Assembly (NCBI RefSeq): GCF_018614195.1
Contig: NZ_JAGGOT010000023.1
Location: 62,001 to 126,000 of the forward strand
From: Streptomyces sp. ISL-43
Lineage (GTDB): Bacteria; Actinomycetota; Actinomycetes; Streptomycetales; Streptomycetaceae
Reading direction: 5' to 3'
Length of the DNA stretch: 64,000 nucleotides
Positions 1-8,677 of this stretch are shown here, piece after piece (position 1 is the first letter of the stretch; every line of letters begins with the position of its first letter). The notes beneath the pieces were generated by a model. That model was not told the DNA's origin. It saw only the letters and a list, made by a program, of their open reading frames with translations, and did no database searches. The translations under genes were made by a program, and so were the position numbers.

Positions 1-1
1 C

Positions 2-556
2 GAGGCCGCCGCGTACCTCGTGGAGGTGATCCGCGAGCTGCGCCCCCAGGTCCTCGTCACCTACGACCCGCAGGGCGGCTACGGCCACCCCGATCACGTC
101 CAGGCCCACCGGGTCGCCACGCGCGCAGCCGAACTGGCCGCCGAGTCCACGTACCGCCGCGACCTCGAAGGGCCGCACGCGATCGAGAAGCTCTACTGGA
201 ACCGCGTCCCGCGCTCGGTCGTCGAGGAGGGCTTCGCCCGGCTGCGCGCGGCCGGGGGCGAGGCGCCCTTCCCGGGGCTGGCCCAACCGGACGACGTACC
301 GGGGGTGGTGGCCGACGAGCGGATCACCGCCGAGATCGGCGGGGACGGGACCGCCGGCGAGGCGTTCGTGGCCGCCAAGTCCGCCGCGATGCGGGCGCAC
401 GCCACGCAGATCGCCGTGGACGGGCCCTTCTTCGCGCTCTCCAACGACCTGGCGCAGCCGCTGTTCGCCCGCGAGTACTACGAGTTGGCGGCCGGCTCGC
501 CGGGCGCCCCGGCGGGCGAGCGCGAGCGCGACCTCTTCGCGGGGGTGCGGGTGTGA
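2..556 (+). CDS. mshB: MshB, GlcNAc-Ins deacetylase, C-terminal part
   Basis: This is the 3' part of a LmbE-family zinc deacetylase cut by the left window edge; the reading frame is open from base 2. MshB removes the acetyl group from GlcNAc-inositol, the second committed step of mycothiol synthesis in the cytoplasm. The visible piece carries the [11 protein letters not shown] segment that supplies the C-terminal zinc-ligand histidine of the family, followed by the helical MshB C-terminus. The N-terminal AHPDDE-type ligands lie outside the window. Its stop overlaps the next gene by four bases (GTGA), so the two are probably co-translated. LmbE paralogues exist, but the following DUF6113 gene is the usual Streptomyces neighbour of mshB. 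Confidence 0.88.
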   Translation, partial: EAAAYLVEVIRELRPQVLVTYDPQGGYGHPDHVQAHRVATRAAELAAESTYRRDLEGPHAIEKLYWNRVPRSVVEEGFARLRAAGGEAPFPGLAQPDDVPGVVADERITAEIGGDGTAGEAFVAAKSAAMRAHATQIAVDGPFFALSNDLAQPLFAREYYELAAGSPGAPAGERERDLFAGVRV

Positions 557-936
557 GCGGTACGTGGACACCGGGGCGGATCGCCGCTCTGCTCGTGCTG
601 TTGGCGGCGGGCGTGCTGACCGGAGCGGCCGGCTGGCTCGTGGTGGACCTGTGGTTCCCGGGCGGGCTGGTGCTGGCCCTCCTCGCCCTCTTCGGGCTGT
701 TCCTCGGCGGCCGCCTCGCCCTGGGAACCGGGATCGGCGTGGGAGCGGGCGCCGTCGGCTGGTTCCTCGCCTACGTCATCCTCAGCGTCCCCCGTGCGGA
801 AGGGGACTTCCTGTTCAGTTCGTCCGGAATCGGTATGTACGCCTACCTTTTGGGCGGAGTGGTGCTCGCTGTGATGTGCGCCACGATCAGCGGACCGGGA
901 GAGCGGCCGATTTCGGCCGCCCGGCCCGCCAAGTGA
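553..936 (+). CDS. DUF6113 family integral membrane protein
   Basis: A 127-residue, very hydrophobic protein with about four predicted membrane segments and a short polar C-tail. It starts at a GTG overlapping the mshB stop, which indicates translational coupling. From memory, Streptomyces genomes place a DUF6113 membrane protein directly after mshB; no biochemical role is known to me. The pairing suggests a role linked to mycothiol or to the membrane, but nothing in the sequence shows a catalytic site. The family call rests on context and topology rather than on a motif. Confidence 0.72.
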   Translation: MSGTWTPGRIAALLVLLAAGVLTGAAGWLVVDLWFPGGLVLALLALFGLFLGGRLALGTGIGVGAGAVGWFLAYVILSVPRAEGDFLFSSSGIGMYAYLLGGVVLAVMCATISGPGERPISAARPAK

Positions 937-1149
937 CGTGCCGTCGGACGATTTCGGCGGGCTGACGAGCCGCTCCGCGGACTTGTGGCGGGTGCTCCGG
1001 GGCGCTCGCGGGGGGCGCAAAGGGGGTCAAGAGGAACCCTTCGCTCCCCGCGGCTGAGTGCGTGCGGGCGGCGGCCAGTATGGTGGACGGGCCGCCGAGC
1101 TGCCCGCGCACGGTATGACGGGCGGCGGAGCCAATCGGGAGAGCCTGCC

Positions 1150-3204
1150 TTGAGTCGTGAAACCGCGAGTTCGTCCTCCGGGCCCAACGGGCGCGGTGGA
1201 GCCGCCTACCCCTCGGGAACACCGCCGTATGGAACCGGCCAGTACCCGTCCACGGACGCTGCGGCGACCACCCCGGAGGAGAGTTCTGTGACCGTACCGC
1301 CTGCCAAGCCGTCCGCGGCCGATTCCGACGGGCCGAAGACGGAGACCACCCTGACGACCCGGATCCGGATCAACATCCCGGGTTCGCGGCCGATTCCGCC
1401 CGTGGTCGTCCGCACGCCCATGCCCGAAACCGAGGCCGAGCCGAAGCCCGCACCGGCCGCCGCACCGGCGCCCGCGCCCGAGCCGGCCGCGCCCGGCCCC
1501 GAGGATTCGGCCAGCAACTGGTTCGCGCCGCGCCACGACACGCCCGCGCAGGGCTTCGCCCAGCCCCCGGCCGGGCCGCGCCCGCCGGCGCCCGCGGGCC
1601 CCGGCACCGGCCTCGCCGTCGGCCCCGGCCGGATGTCCGGCCAGGCTCCGGCGGCGCCCGGCGCGCCGCGCTACGACACGCCCGTGCAGGGCTTCGCCCA
1701 GCCCCCGGCCGGGCCGCGCCCGCCGGTGCCCGTGGGCCCCGGCGGTGCCCGCGGCCCCGGCGTGGGCTCCGCCCCCGGCGGCGGCTCCGGCTTCGCCGCG
1801 CTGCCGGCCGGCTCCGGCGGTCCCCGTCCGGGTGCCCCCGGCGGCCCCGGCTTCGGTCAGGGCCCCGGTCAGGGCCCCGGTCAGGGCCCCGGCCCCGGTC
1901 AGGGTCCCCGCCCCGGCGGGCCGCAGCAGCCCGGTGGGGGCGCCTCGTACGGCTCCGGACCCGTCTCCCCGGCCCTGGGAGCCCCCGCCTGGCCCGGCGA
2001 GGCCGGCCCGGCCACCCCGCCCGGCGGCATTGCCACCGGCCCGGGGATGCCCGGCTACGGCTCCGGCCCCGCCGGGCCGACCGGCGGGCCCGTGCTGGGG
2101 ACCGTACCCGTCGGCGAGTCGCGGGAGGCCGGCTGGCCCGGCCCCGAGCTGGACGCCACCGGGCACCCGGCGGCGGTGCCCGCTCCCGCCCCGCGCCCCG
2201 CCATGGGAGCGGGCGCGCCCCTCCCGACCGCGAAGCGCAAGGTCCCCGCCAAGCCCGCCAAGAAGAAGGGCCGCAACAAGCTGGTCCTCGCCGCCGGCGG
2301 CCTCTTCGCGCTGTTCGGCGTGGCCTACGGCGCGGGCCTGCTCCTCAACCACTCCGACGTCCCCAAGGGCACCACCGTCCTCGGCGTCGACATCAGCGGC
2401 ACCCGCGACGAGGCCGTCGCCAAGATCCAGACGGCCTTCGGCAACCGTGCCGCCGCCCCGCTCCAGCTCATGGTGGGCGGCAAGACGGTCGAGCTGAAGC
2501 CCGAGAAGGCCGGCCTGAGCCTGGACAGCCAGACCACCGTCCGCAACGCGGCGGGGAGCGACTACAACCCCGTCACGGTCATCGGCTCCCTCTTCGGCAG
2601 CGAGCGCGCCGCCGAACCCGTCGTGCCGACCGACGACGAGAAGCTGCAGGTCGCCCTCCAGGAGCTGGCCGGCGCCGCCGGTTCCGCCGTCGAGGGCACC
2701 ATCACCTTCGATACCGGCAAGGCCGTCGCCGTCCCCGGCAAGCCCGGTTCCACGCTCGACGTGGACGGCTCCACCGACCTGGTCGTCAAGGCCTTCCGCG
2801 CCATGATCGCCACCGGCAAGTCCGACCCGGTCGAACTCCCGGTCACCACCAAGGACCCGGTCGTGGACCAGGCCGAACTGGAGCGGGCGATGAAGGAGTT
2901 CGCCGAGCCCGCGATGTCCGCCAACGCCACCGTCAAGATCGGCACCAAGCCCATCGCCTTCGGCGCCAAGTCCCTGCCCAAGATCCTCAGCATGCAGGTC
3001 GTGGACGGCCACCTCGTCGAGAAGTACGACCTGGAAGCGCTCAAGTCGACCTACGGGAACACCTTCGACGGCATCCTGATCACGCGCGGCACCGGCGAGA
3101 AGACCGCCGTCACCCCGCAGGACGTCGCCGGAGCCCTCGGCAAGGCGCTGCGCGGCAAGACGCCCGCGGAGCGGACCGTGGTCGTCGACACCAACGCGAG
3201 CTGA
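1150..3204 (+). CDS. Pro/Gly-rich single-pass membrane protein with extracytoplasmic VanW-type peptidoglycan-binding-like domain
   Basis: A 684-residue protein in three parts. A long cytoplasmic Pro/Gly/Ala-rich region (about residues 1-370) is followed by a Lys-rich stretch, one membrane helix (about 377-399, NKLVLAAGGLFALFGVAYGA), and an extracytoplasmic region of about 285 residues. That outer region resembles two copies of the PG_binding_4 fold found in front of VanW domains. I chose the TTG at 1150 (MSRETASSSS) because GGGAG lies just upstream; a GTG at 1288 is possible. The N-terminal part contains a duplicated RxDTPxQGFAQPPAGPRPP block and a GPGQ tandem repeat. The VanW domain itself is absent. 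The function is not established; a role in the cell wall is an inference. Confidence 0.7.
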   Translation: MSRETASSSSGPNGRGGAAYPSGTPPYGTGQYPSTDAAATTPEESSVTVPPAKPSAADSDGPKTETTLTTRIRINIPGSRPIPPVVVRTPMPETEAEPKPAPAAAPAPAPEPAAPGPEDSASNWFAPRHDTPAQGFAQPPAGPRPPAPAGPGTGLAVGPGRMSGQAPAAPGAPRYDTPVQGFAQPPAGPRPPVPVGPGGARGPGVGSAPGGGSGFAALPAGSGGPRPGAPGGPGFGQGPGQGPGQGPGPGQGPRPGGPQQPGGGASYGSGPVSPALGAPAWPGEAGPATPPGGIATGPGMPGYGSGPAGPTGGPVLGTVPVGESREAGWPGPELDATGHPAAVPAPAPRPAMGAGAPLPTAKRKVPAKPAKKKGRNKLVLAAGGLFALFGVAYGAGLLLNHSDVPKGTTVLGVDISGTRDEAVAKIQTAFGNRAAAPLQLMVGGKTVELKPEKAGLSLDSQTTVRNAAGSDYNPVTVIGSLFGSERAAEPVVPTDDEKLQVALQELAGAAGSAVEGTITFDTGKAVAVPGKPGSTLDVDGSTDLVVKAFRAMIATGKSDPVELPVTTKDPVVDQAELERAMKEFAEPAMSANATVKIGTKPIAFGAKSLPKILSMQVVDGHLVEKYDLEALKSTYGNTFDGILITRGTGEKTAVTPQDVAGALGKALRGKTPAERTVVVDTNAS
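1531..1743 (+). repeat. In-frame direct repeat in the Pro-rich region
   Basis: Two copies of about 75 bp, at 1531-1605 and 1669-1743, encode RHDTPAQGFAQPPAGPRPP and RYDTPVQGFAQPPAGPRPP. A short GGxCAGGGCCCC repeat encoding GPGQ units follows at about 1855-1905. All are in frame with the membrane protein and probably arose by slippage or unequal exchange. Confidence 0.8.
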
Positions 3205-3239
3205 TCCGGATCCGAACCGCATCGACAAACCGCTGACCA

Positions 3240-3270
3240 GAGCCCCTTCCCGGAAGCCGGGGAGGGGCTC
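3240..3270 (+). terminator. Intrinsic terminator-like hairpin after the VanW-type protein
   Basis: A 14-bp stem (GAGCCCCTTCCCGG with CCGGGGAGGGGCTC, one G-T pair) around a 3-base loop, 36 bases after the stop. There is no clear T tract, as is usual in Streptomyces. Confidence 0.7.
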
Positions 3271-3369
3271 CGGCGCATCCCCGTCACCCCCGCCGCATGA
3301 CAACCGTCATGCACCTCCCACGATGCGGGACACTGCCGCGCGGACCCCCGTACGGGGGAATCTCGATCC

Positions 3370-3480
3370 ATGAAGACGAAGACCACGGCGACGCGGTCCA
3401 GCGCCGCCACGCAGCCCGCCGCCGGCAACCGCGCCGGAGCCCCCGTGGTGCGAGGCACCGCATCCGACGCCGCGCGCTGA
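3370..3480 (+). CDS. Possible 36-residue small protein ending inside a MITE fragment
   Basis: An ATG preceded by a GGGGGAA ribosome-binding-site-like sequence opens a 36-residue frame, MKTKTTATRSSAATQPAAG at the start. Its last codons and stop lie inside the partial mobile-element end at 3456-3509, so the original C-terminus may have been replaced. I do not recognise the product. It could be a remnant of a longer gene or a chance frame. Confidence 0.3.
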   Translation: MKTKTTATRSSAATQPAAGNRAGAPVVRGTASDAAR

Positions 3481-3509
3481 TCCACCGGGGACTACAGGAC
3501 AGCCCTTAG
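3456..3509 (+). mobile_element. Solo right half of the inverted-repeat element found at 38.3 kb
   Basis: About 50 bp that closely match the right end of the element at 38290-38459: shared core GACGCCGCGCGCTGATCCAC, then GGGGACTACAGGACAGCCCT. The left half is missing. The outer inverted-repeat end reads CTAAGGGCTGTCC on the minus strand, and its TAA is the stop codon of the transglutaminase-like gene at 3506-4297. There is no transposase. It looks like a decayed, non-autonomous element. Confidence 0.75.
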
Positions 3510-4297
3510 TTGAGCAGGGCCCTGGCCGACATCGCCTCCGCGCGGATACGGGCCGCCGACGGCGGGTCGATCACGTCGACGACCAGCGCGTACGCCTCCA
3601 TCTCCGCCGCGCCCGACGCGAACTCCCCCCGCTCCACGAGCAGCTTCGCCCGCTCGTACCGCAGCGCCGCCGGATGCGACGGCAGGAGCAGCGCCAGGTC
3701 CAGCGCCCACAGCGCCACCCCCGAGTGCTCGGGCCGCGCCGAGGCCCACGCCCGGATGTTGTTCAGGATCCGCCGGACGATGTCCAGCGTCCGCGCGGCG
3801 GTCCGCGGCCCGGCCGCCAGCTCCGCCGGACCCGCGCCCAGCGACGCGCCCCCCGCGAAGGGGTCGACGACCACGCCCTCCTCCGGATCCCCGAAGCCCA
3901 CCACGAAGTGCCCCGGCAGAGCCAGCCCGTACACCGGCGCCCCGGCCCGCCGGGCCACCTCCAGCCAGACCACGGACAGCAGGATCGGCAGCCCCCGGCG
4001 CCGCCGCAGCACCTCGTGCAGGAACGAGGACGAGAGCCGGTCGTAGTCGGCCGGGGTCCCGTGGAACGCCAGCTGACCGCCCAGCAGTCCGGTCACCGCC
4101 GAGGCCCACGCGCGAGCGCCCCGCAGCCCGTACGGCAGCATCCCCGCCAGCCGGTCCAGCTCGATCTGCGCCCAGTCCATGACCCGTTCGTCGAGCTCGG
4201 GGTCCCCCTCCGCGGCGAGCAGCAGGCACAGCACGGCCAGGTCCGGCCGCTCCGCCCGCGCCTCCGCGGCGAACTGCTCGCGCCACGACGAGGTCAC
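3506..4297 (-). CDS. SirB1-like transglutaminase-fold protein
   Basis: A 263-residue cytoplasmic protein of the SirB1/YchA family (transglutaminase-like N-terminal region plus helical C-terminus). Typical family features are FLHEVLRRRRGLPILLSVVW, the PGHFVVGF segment and DPFAGG. No function is established for the family in actinobacteria. The GTG start overlaps the stop of the upstream acetyltransferase gene (GTGA), so the two form a tight operon. The stop codon falls exactly in the terminal repeat of the partial mobile element, so the natural C-terminus may have been altered by a few residues. Confidence 0.82.
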   Translation of the reverse strand: MTSSWREQFAAEARAERPDLAVLCLLLAAEGDPELDERVMDWAQIELDRLAGMLPYGLRGARAWASAVTGLLGGQLAFHGTPADYDRLSSSFLHEVLRRRRGLPILLSVVWLEVARRAGAPVYGLALPGHFVVGFGDPEEGVVVDPFAGGASLGAGPAELAAGPRTAARTLDIVRRILNNIRAWASARPEHSGVALWALDLALLLPSHPAALRYERAKLLVERGEFASGAAEMEAYALVVDVIDPPSAARIRAEAMSARALLN

Positions 4298-5289
4298 ACC
4301 GCCGCCCCGCGGTAGTGGTGGTAGCTGTGGTGCGCCGAGAAGCCCATCCCGTCGTACAGCGCCCGCGCCCCCGCGTTGTCGGTCTCCACCTGGAGCCACG
4401 CCGCCGACGCGCCCTCCTCCAGCGCGCGCCGCGCCAGCGCAGCCATCACGGCCGTCGCCAGGCCGCGCCGCCGGTGCTCCGGATCGACCTCGACCGCCGC
4501 GAAGCCGGCCCACCGGCCGTCCACCACGACCCGCCCGATCGCCTGCCCGGGCAGCACCGCGAACCACACCGAGGGCCCTGCCGTCAGCACCCGGCGGGCC
4601 GTCTGCGGGTCGCGCACCCGCCCGTAACGGCCGAGCCACTCCTCGTCCGGGGCCCGGGTCAGAGTCACGTCCCCGACGGCGGGAAGAGCCGCGTCGTCCA
4701 CGTCGGCCAGCGCCGCCAGCCCGCCGGTCGACACCTGAGCCGAGACCTCGCGGACCCAACCCCGGTCCTCCAGCGCCGCGCACAGCACCTCCTGCGTGCC
4801 CGCGGCCCCCGTCGCGGCCTGGACATAGGCCGGAAGTCCTCTTTCCGCGTACCAGGAGGTCACTCGCGCGAGTGCATCGTCCAGCGGCATCCCCGGGTCG
4901 CCGAGCGGCAGCACGGAGTTGGCCCGGCGGGTGAAGCCCTCGGCCGCGCGCAGCGTCCACTCGCCCAGCGGCTCGCTCTCCAGCGGCACCCAGGCCCGCG
5001 CGGCTGCCCTCGCGAGCTCCTCGAAGGAGGCCGCCGGACCCCTGCGACGGGCCGGCGCGGCCGGTACGACCTTGCCCGCGACCAGCGCGGATTCCGCGAT
5101 GCGGACGGACTCGCCGGTCTTTCGTGTGATCGTCAGCACACCCCTGTTCCAGGATGTGAGAACCCCTACCGTGTCCGTGAAAGCGAAGGCCCCGCCGGAC
5201 TCGCCCTCCACCCGTCGTACAGAGACTCGTTTGCCCACGTCAGCGGGTGTAATCCGGATCTCCAGCCGTCCACCGGCAGTGATTTCCAC
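4294..5289 (-). CDS. GNAT family N-acetyltransferase with N-terminal SH3-like domain
   Basis: A 331-residue protein. The first ~80 residues form a small beta-rich module (RITPADVGKRVSVRRVEGE), the middle is poorly conserved, and the last ~150 residues are a GNAT domain with the acetyl-CoA-binding segment EVDPEHRRRGLATAVM followed by a DNAGARALYDGMGF motif. The start is GTG. It is translated together with the SirB1-like gene and is divergent from fdxA. The acyl acceptor is unknown. Confidence 0.85.
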   Translation of the reverse strand: MEITAGGRLEIRITPADVGKRVSVRRVEGESGGAFAFTDTVGVLTSWNRGVLTITRKTGESVRIAESALVAGKVVPAAPARRRGPAASFEELARAAARAWVPLESEPLGEWTLRAAEGFTRRANSVLPLGDPGMPLDDALARVTSWYAERGLPAYVQAATGAAGTQEVLCAALEDRGWVREVSAQVSTGGLAALADVDDAALPAVGDVTLTRAPDEEWLGRYGRVRDPQTARRVLTAGPSVWFAVLPGQAIGRVVVDGRWAGFAAVEVDPEHRRRGLATAVMAALARRALEEGASAAWLQVETDNAGARALYDGMGFSAHHSYHHYRGAAV

Positions 5290-5406
5290 AGCTCTGTCCG
5301 CCCCTCCTGTTCGGATCGTGCCCGGGAACGGAGATACTAGAGGCGGGCATCGACGACGCCGCGCTCCCGCGCGATATGGAAAGCCCTACCGAGGAGGAAC
5401 GAGAGC

Positions 5407-5736
5407 GTGACCTACGTCATCGCGGAGCCTTGTGTCGACGTCAAGGACAAGGCATGCATCGAAGAGTGCCCCGTCGACTGCATCTACGAGGGCCAGCGGT
5501 CCTTGTACATCCACCCGGACGAGTGCGTCGACTGTGGTGCGTGTGAGCCGGTCTGCCCGGTCGAGGCCATCTTCTACGAGGACGACACTCCGGAGGAGTG
5601 GAAGGACTACTACAAGGCGAACGTCGAGTTCTTCGACGAGCTCGGTTCGCCCGGTGGTGCTTCCAAGCTCGGCCTGATCGAGCGTGACCACCCCTTCATC
5701 GCAGCGCTTCCGGCGGACATCAACCCGAGCCACTGA
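5407..5736 (+). CDS. fdxA: 7Fe ferredoxin (FdxA/FdxC type)
   Basis: A 109-residue ferredoxin with two cluster sites. The first (C-x7-C-x3-C-P, in ACIEECPVDCI) is typical of a [3Fe-4S] site and the second (CVDCGACEPVCP) binds [4Fe-4S]. The C-terminal extension (about residues 60-109) is typical of the actinobacterial 7Fe family. It carries electrons in the cytoplasm, possibly to P450s or other oxidoreductases. The GTG start has GAGGAACGAGAG upstream. A 19-bp terminator follows and dapC lies next, the order known from other actinobacteria. Confidence 0.93.
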   Translation: MTYVIAEPCVDVKDKACIEECPVDCIYEGQRSLYIHPDECVDCGACEPVCPVEAIFYEDDTPEEWKDYYKANVEFFDELGSPGGASKLGLIERDHPFIAALPADINPSH

Positions 5737-5758
5737 CGGTCGGTACCGCCTGAACCGC

Positions 5759-5801
5759 CACCTCGGTCCCGTCCGGCTCACAGCCGGACGGGACCGAGGT
5801 G
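5759..5801 (+). terminator. Strong terminator hairpin after fdxA
   Basis: A perfect 19-bp stem (left arm 5759-5777, right arm 5783-5801) with a 5-base loop, followed by TTTCAC. It separates fdxA from dapC, so dapC needs read-through or a promoter inside 5737-5858. Confidence 0.85.
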
Positions 5802-5858
5802 TTTCACCCACGCAACGAACACACGCACGGAACACCTGGAAAGCGAAAAGAGCGCATC

Positions 5859-6959
5859 GTGGCCGCAGTCTCAGCCCGTCTTCCCGTCTTCCCCTGGGAC
5901 AAGCTGGAGCCGTACAAGGCGACGGCGGCGGCCCACCCGGACGGCATCGTCGACCTGTCCGTCGGCACACCCGTCGACCCGGTGCCGCAGCTGATCCAGC
6001 GCGCCCTGGTCGAGGCCGCGGACTCCCCGGGCTACCCCACGGTGTGGGGCACGGCCGCCCTGCGCGACGCGATCACCGGCTGGGTGCGCGGCCGCCTGGG
6101 CGCGAGCGCCGCCGGGCACCGCAACGTCCTGCCGGTCGTCGGCTCCAAGGAGCTGGTGGCCTGGCTGCCGACCCAGCTGGGCCTCGGCGCCGGCGACCAG
6201 GTGGCGTACCCCCGCCTCGCCTACCCGACGTACGAGGTCGGCGCGCGGCTGTGCGGCGCCGAGCCCGTGGTCTACGACGATCCCACCACCGATCTCGACC
6301 CGGCCCGCGTGAAGCTGCTGTGGCTCAACTCCCCGTCCAACCCCACCGGTGCGGTCCTCCCCAAGGAGGAGCTCGTACGGATCGTGGCCTGGGCGCGCGA
6401 ACACGGGATCCTGATCTTCAGCGACGAGTGCTACCTGGAGCTGGGCTGGGAGGCCGAGCCCGTCTCCGTCCTGCACGACGATGTCTGCGCGGGCTCGTAC
6501 GAGGGCATCGTCAGCGTGCACTCGCTCTCCAAGCGGTCCAACCTGGCGGGCTACCGGGCGGCCTTCATCGCCGGTGACGCCGAGGTCCTCGGCGAGCTCC
6601 TGCAGATCCGCAAGCACGGCGGCATGATGACCCCGGCCCCGGTGCAGGCGGCCACGGTGGCGGCGCTGGGCGACGACGCGCACGTCGAGGAGCAGCGGGC
6701 GCGCTACGCGGCCCGCCGCGAGGCGCTGCGCAGGGCCCTTCAAGCGCACGGCTTCCGCATCGAGCACAGCGAGGCCAGCCTGTACCTGTGGGTGACCAGG
6801 GACGAGCCCTGCTGGGACACGGTCGCCCACCTCGCGGCGCTGGGAATCCTGGTCGCGCCGGGCGACTTCTACGGCGAGGCGGGCGCGCGCTTCGTCCGCG
6901 TGGCCTTCACGGCCACGGACGAGCGCGTCGAGGCGGCGGTCAAGCGGCTGGCGCTCTAG
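5859..6959 (+). CDS. dapC: Succinyldiaminopimelate transaminase DapC
   Basis: A 366-residue fold-type I PLP aminotransferase. It converts N-succinyl-2-amino-6-ketopimelate to N-succinyl-LL-diaminopimelate in lysine/mDAP synthesis. Visible family features are the substrate-binding SVGTPVDPVP near the N-terminus, NSPSNPTGAV, the FSDECYLELGWE segment with the PLP-contacting Asp and Tyr, and VHSLSKRSNLAGYR, where the Lys forms the Schiff base. The GTG at 5859 was chosen because it gives the family N-terminus (AVSARLPVFPWDKL). The downstream window also holds dapE, the next step in the pathway but one. Confidence 0.92.
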   Translation: MAAVSARLPVFPWDKLEPYKATAAAHPDGIVDLSVGTPVDPVPQLIQRALVEAADSPGYPTVWGTAALRDAITGWVRGRLGASAAGHRNVLPVVGSKELVAWLPTQLGLGAGDQVAYPRLAYPTYEVGARLCGAEPVVYDDPTTDLDPARVKLLWLNSPSNPTGAVLPKEELVRIVAWAREHGILIFSDECYLELGWEAEPVSVLHDDVCAGSYEGIVSVHSLSKRSNLAGYRAAFIAGDAEVLGELLQIRKHGGMMTPAPVQAATVAALGDDAHVEEQRARYAARREALRRALQAHGFRIEHSEASLYLWVTRDEPCWDTVAHLAALGILVAPGDFYGEAGARFVRVAFTATDERVEAAVKRLAL

Positions 6960-6997
6960 ATCGTCTCTTTCCCGGCCGCGAGTCGGCTGTGCACGGC

Positions 6998-7035
6998 CCG
7001 AGGGGGCCGGGAGTTCGTGCTCCCGGCCCCCTCGG
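6998..7035 (+). terminator. Bidirectional terminator between dapC and the small secreted protein
   Basis: A perfect 16-bp stem (CCGAGGGGGCCGGGAG with its complement) and a TTCGTG loop, placed between two convergent genes. Confidence 0.85.
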
Positions 7036-7053
7036 TGTTCGTGCGGACGGCTG

Positions 7054-7404
7054 CTAGCCGAGCGGCACACCGCCGGGCAGTCCGCCCGGCAGTCCGCCCG
7101 GCAGGCCCGCGGGGAGCCCGCCGAGGAGGGCGCCCGCCGTGCCGGTCAGGTCGCCGGGGGCGGCCGGGAGGGCCTTGGTGGCGGTGCCCGCGGTCTCCGT
7201 GGCGGTCGTGGCGGCGTCACCCGCGGCGTCACCGGCGGTGTCACTCGCGGCGGCCGGCGCGTCCTGTGCGGTGAGCGCGCCCAGCTGCGGCACGGACTCC
7301 AGGCCCGCGGCGCTGGCCGCGCCGGCCGCACCGACCACGGGAGCTGCCCCGGCTGCGAGGAGCAGCGCGGTACGGGCGATCCGGCGGGTCAGGGGGAGGG
7401 ACAT
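7054..7404 (-). CDS. Small secreted Ala/Gly-rich protein
   Basis: A 116-residue protein with a clear Sec signal peptide: basic LTRRIAR, a hydrophobic LLLAAGAAPVVGAAG core, and a likely AxA cleavage site near residue 32. The mature part is rich in Ala, Asp, Thr and ends in repeated GGLPGGLPG units. The ATG at 7404 has GGAG upstream. I recognise no enzymatic domain. It may be a cell-surface or matrix peptide. Confidence 0.72.
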   Translation of the reverse strand: MSLPLTRRIARTALLLAAGAAPVVGAAGAASAAGLESVPQLGALTAQDAPAAASDTAGDAAGDAATTATETAGTATKALPAAPGDLTGTAGALLGGLPAGLPGGLPGGLPGGVPLG

Positions 7405-7630
7405 GTTGCTCCTAAGCGGTAGCGGCTGAGTACGCCGGTACAACCGCTCTCGGGGGGCGGTGAGTTGCGGAGCAGGTAGGTAAAGGATCAGTAACGCATC
7501 GTTTAATCGGCTTCCGGGACAACCGCATTGGATGCGCGCCGACCTGCGCTTGTGCGTCCGCCAGGGCCCTCCGGTCCGATGTACGAGTCACCCCCGCACG
7601 GGGGACGCTTCGCACGCCCGAGCGGGCGGC

Positions 7631-8590
7631 TCAGGCGCGCAGGAAGATCCGGATCCGGCCCGGACCCGCGTCGAGGGGATCCCCGGCGCCCGCCTTGGCC
7701 CCCGTACCGCCCGTGCGCTGCCAGTCGCCGCCGTCCTCGCCCGCGATCCAGGCACCGGAGACGTACGAGACCCGCGTGATCCCCAGCTCACGGGAGTTGG
7801 CCACCGCCCACTGCGAGAGCACCTGCCCGGAGCGCACCGCCGCCTCGCCGCCGTCGCCCTTCGCGACCAGGGTCACCTCGGCCGCACCCGCGGTCCCGGC
7901 CGGCTCCGCCGGCATCGTGTGCGGCCCGCTCTTGCCGATCAGCCGGGACAACTCCGCCCGGACCTCGGCCGGATCGCCGGCCTGGGCGGGCGCGGGCCCG
8001 GCGCACTCCAGGTGCCCGCCGCCGGTGAAGGCCGTCGTCAGGACGGTCGCGTCCGGCTCGTGCTTCGCGTACGCCTGCGGGAAGGCGCTCAGCTGCACCT
8101 TCTGCGCCGCCACCGTCAGCGGAAGCCGCGAGTACCCCTTGACCTCGGCCAGCCGCTCGTAGAAGATCCCGGCCGAGTACACCGGGTCCATGATCTGCGC
8201 CGGCGTGCCCCAGCCCTGCGAGGGCCGCTGCTGGAACAGGCCGAGCGAGTCCCGGTCGCCGTGGTCGAGGTTGCGCAGCGCCGACTCCTGCATGGCCGTC
8301 GCCAGCGCGATCGTCACCGCCCGGTCCGGCATCCCCTTGGAGACGCCGACGGCGGCTATCGTCGCCGCGTTCGCCGCCTGTTCCGGGGTCATCTCGTAGT
8401 GCCGGCCCTTGCCGCCCTTGCCGCCGCCCATGGCGTTGACCGAGGCCGTGCAGTACGGCGCACCGCCGCCGCCGTTCGAAGCGCGCTGCACGACGAAGTA
8501 GCCGGCGACCGCCACCAGCACGAGGAAACCGGCAGCCCAGCGGAGCGGGCGCCGACGGCGGCGGGGGCGGGGCTGATCGGTCTGCGACAC
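7631..8590 (-). CDS. Membrane-anchored lysozyme-fold-like protein
   Basis: A 319-residue protein. A basic N-terminus (PRPRRRRRPLR) and one membrane helix (WAAGFLVLVAVAGYFVV) are followed by an extracytoplasmic domain. That domain contains AATIAAVGVSKGMPDRAV, an IALATAMQESALRN helix and DSLGLFQQRPSQGWG, which together resemble the Glu-containing helix and beta region of lytic transglycosylase or resuscitation-factor folds. The conserved Glu would be that in MQES. A second region (about 230-319) is of unknown type. Homologues are sometimes annotated heavy metal transporter, which the sequence does not support. The GTG start at 8590 is favoured; a GTG nine bases earlier is possible. It is divergent from dapE. 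Confidence 0.72.
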   Translation of the reverse strand: MSQTDQPRPRRRRRPLRWAAGFLVLVAVAGYFVVQRASNGGGGAPYCTASVNAMGGGKGGKGRHYEMTPEQAANAATIAAVGVSKGMPDRAVTIALATAMQESALRNLDHGDRDSLGLFQQRPSQGWGTPAQIMDPVYSAGIFYERLAEVKGYSRLPLTVAAQKVQLSAFPQAYAKHEPDATVLTTAFTGGGHLECAGPAPAQAGDPAEVRAELSRLIGKSGPHTMPAEPAGTAGAAEVTLVAKGDGGEAAVRSGQVLSQWAVANSRELGITRVSYVSGAWIAGEDGGDWQRTGGTGAKAGAGDPLDAGPGRIRIFLRA

Positions 8591-8677
8591 GCCGCCCACC
8601 GTACTGGAGCCGCCCCGCGGGTCCATCGGCCGGACGGACACGGCTTCGCCGCAGCCCGTGGGGTTAGGGTCAGCTCC

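Noticed and set aside
4298..4960. Extended N-terminus for the SirB1-like protein
   Set aside because: The upstream part is the shadow of the acetyltransferase gene; the GTG at 4297 has the GTGA overlap and gives family length.
7631..8590. Heavy metal transporter
   Set aside because: Only one membrane helix and no metal-binding motif; a lysozyme-like outer domain fits better.
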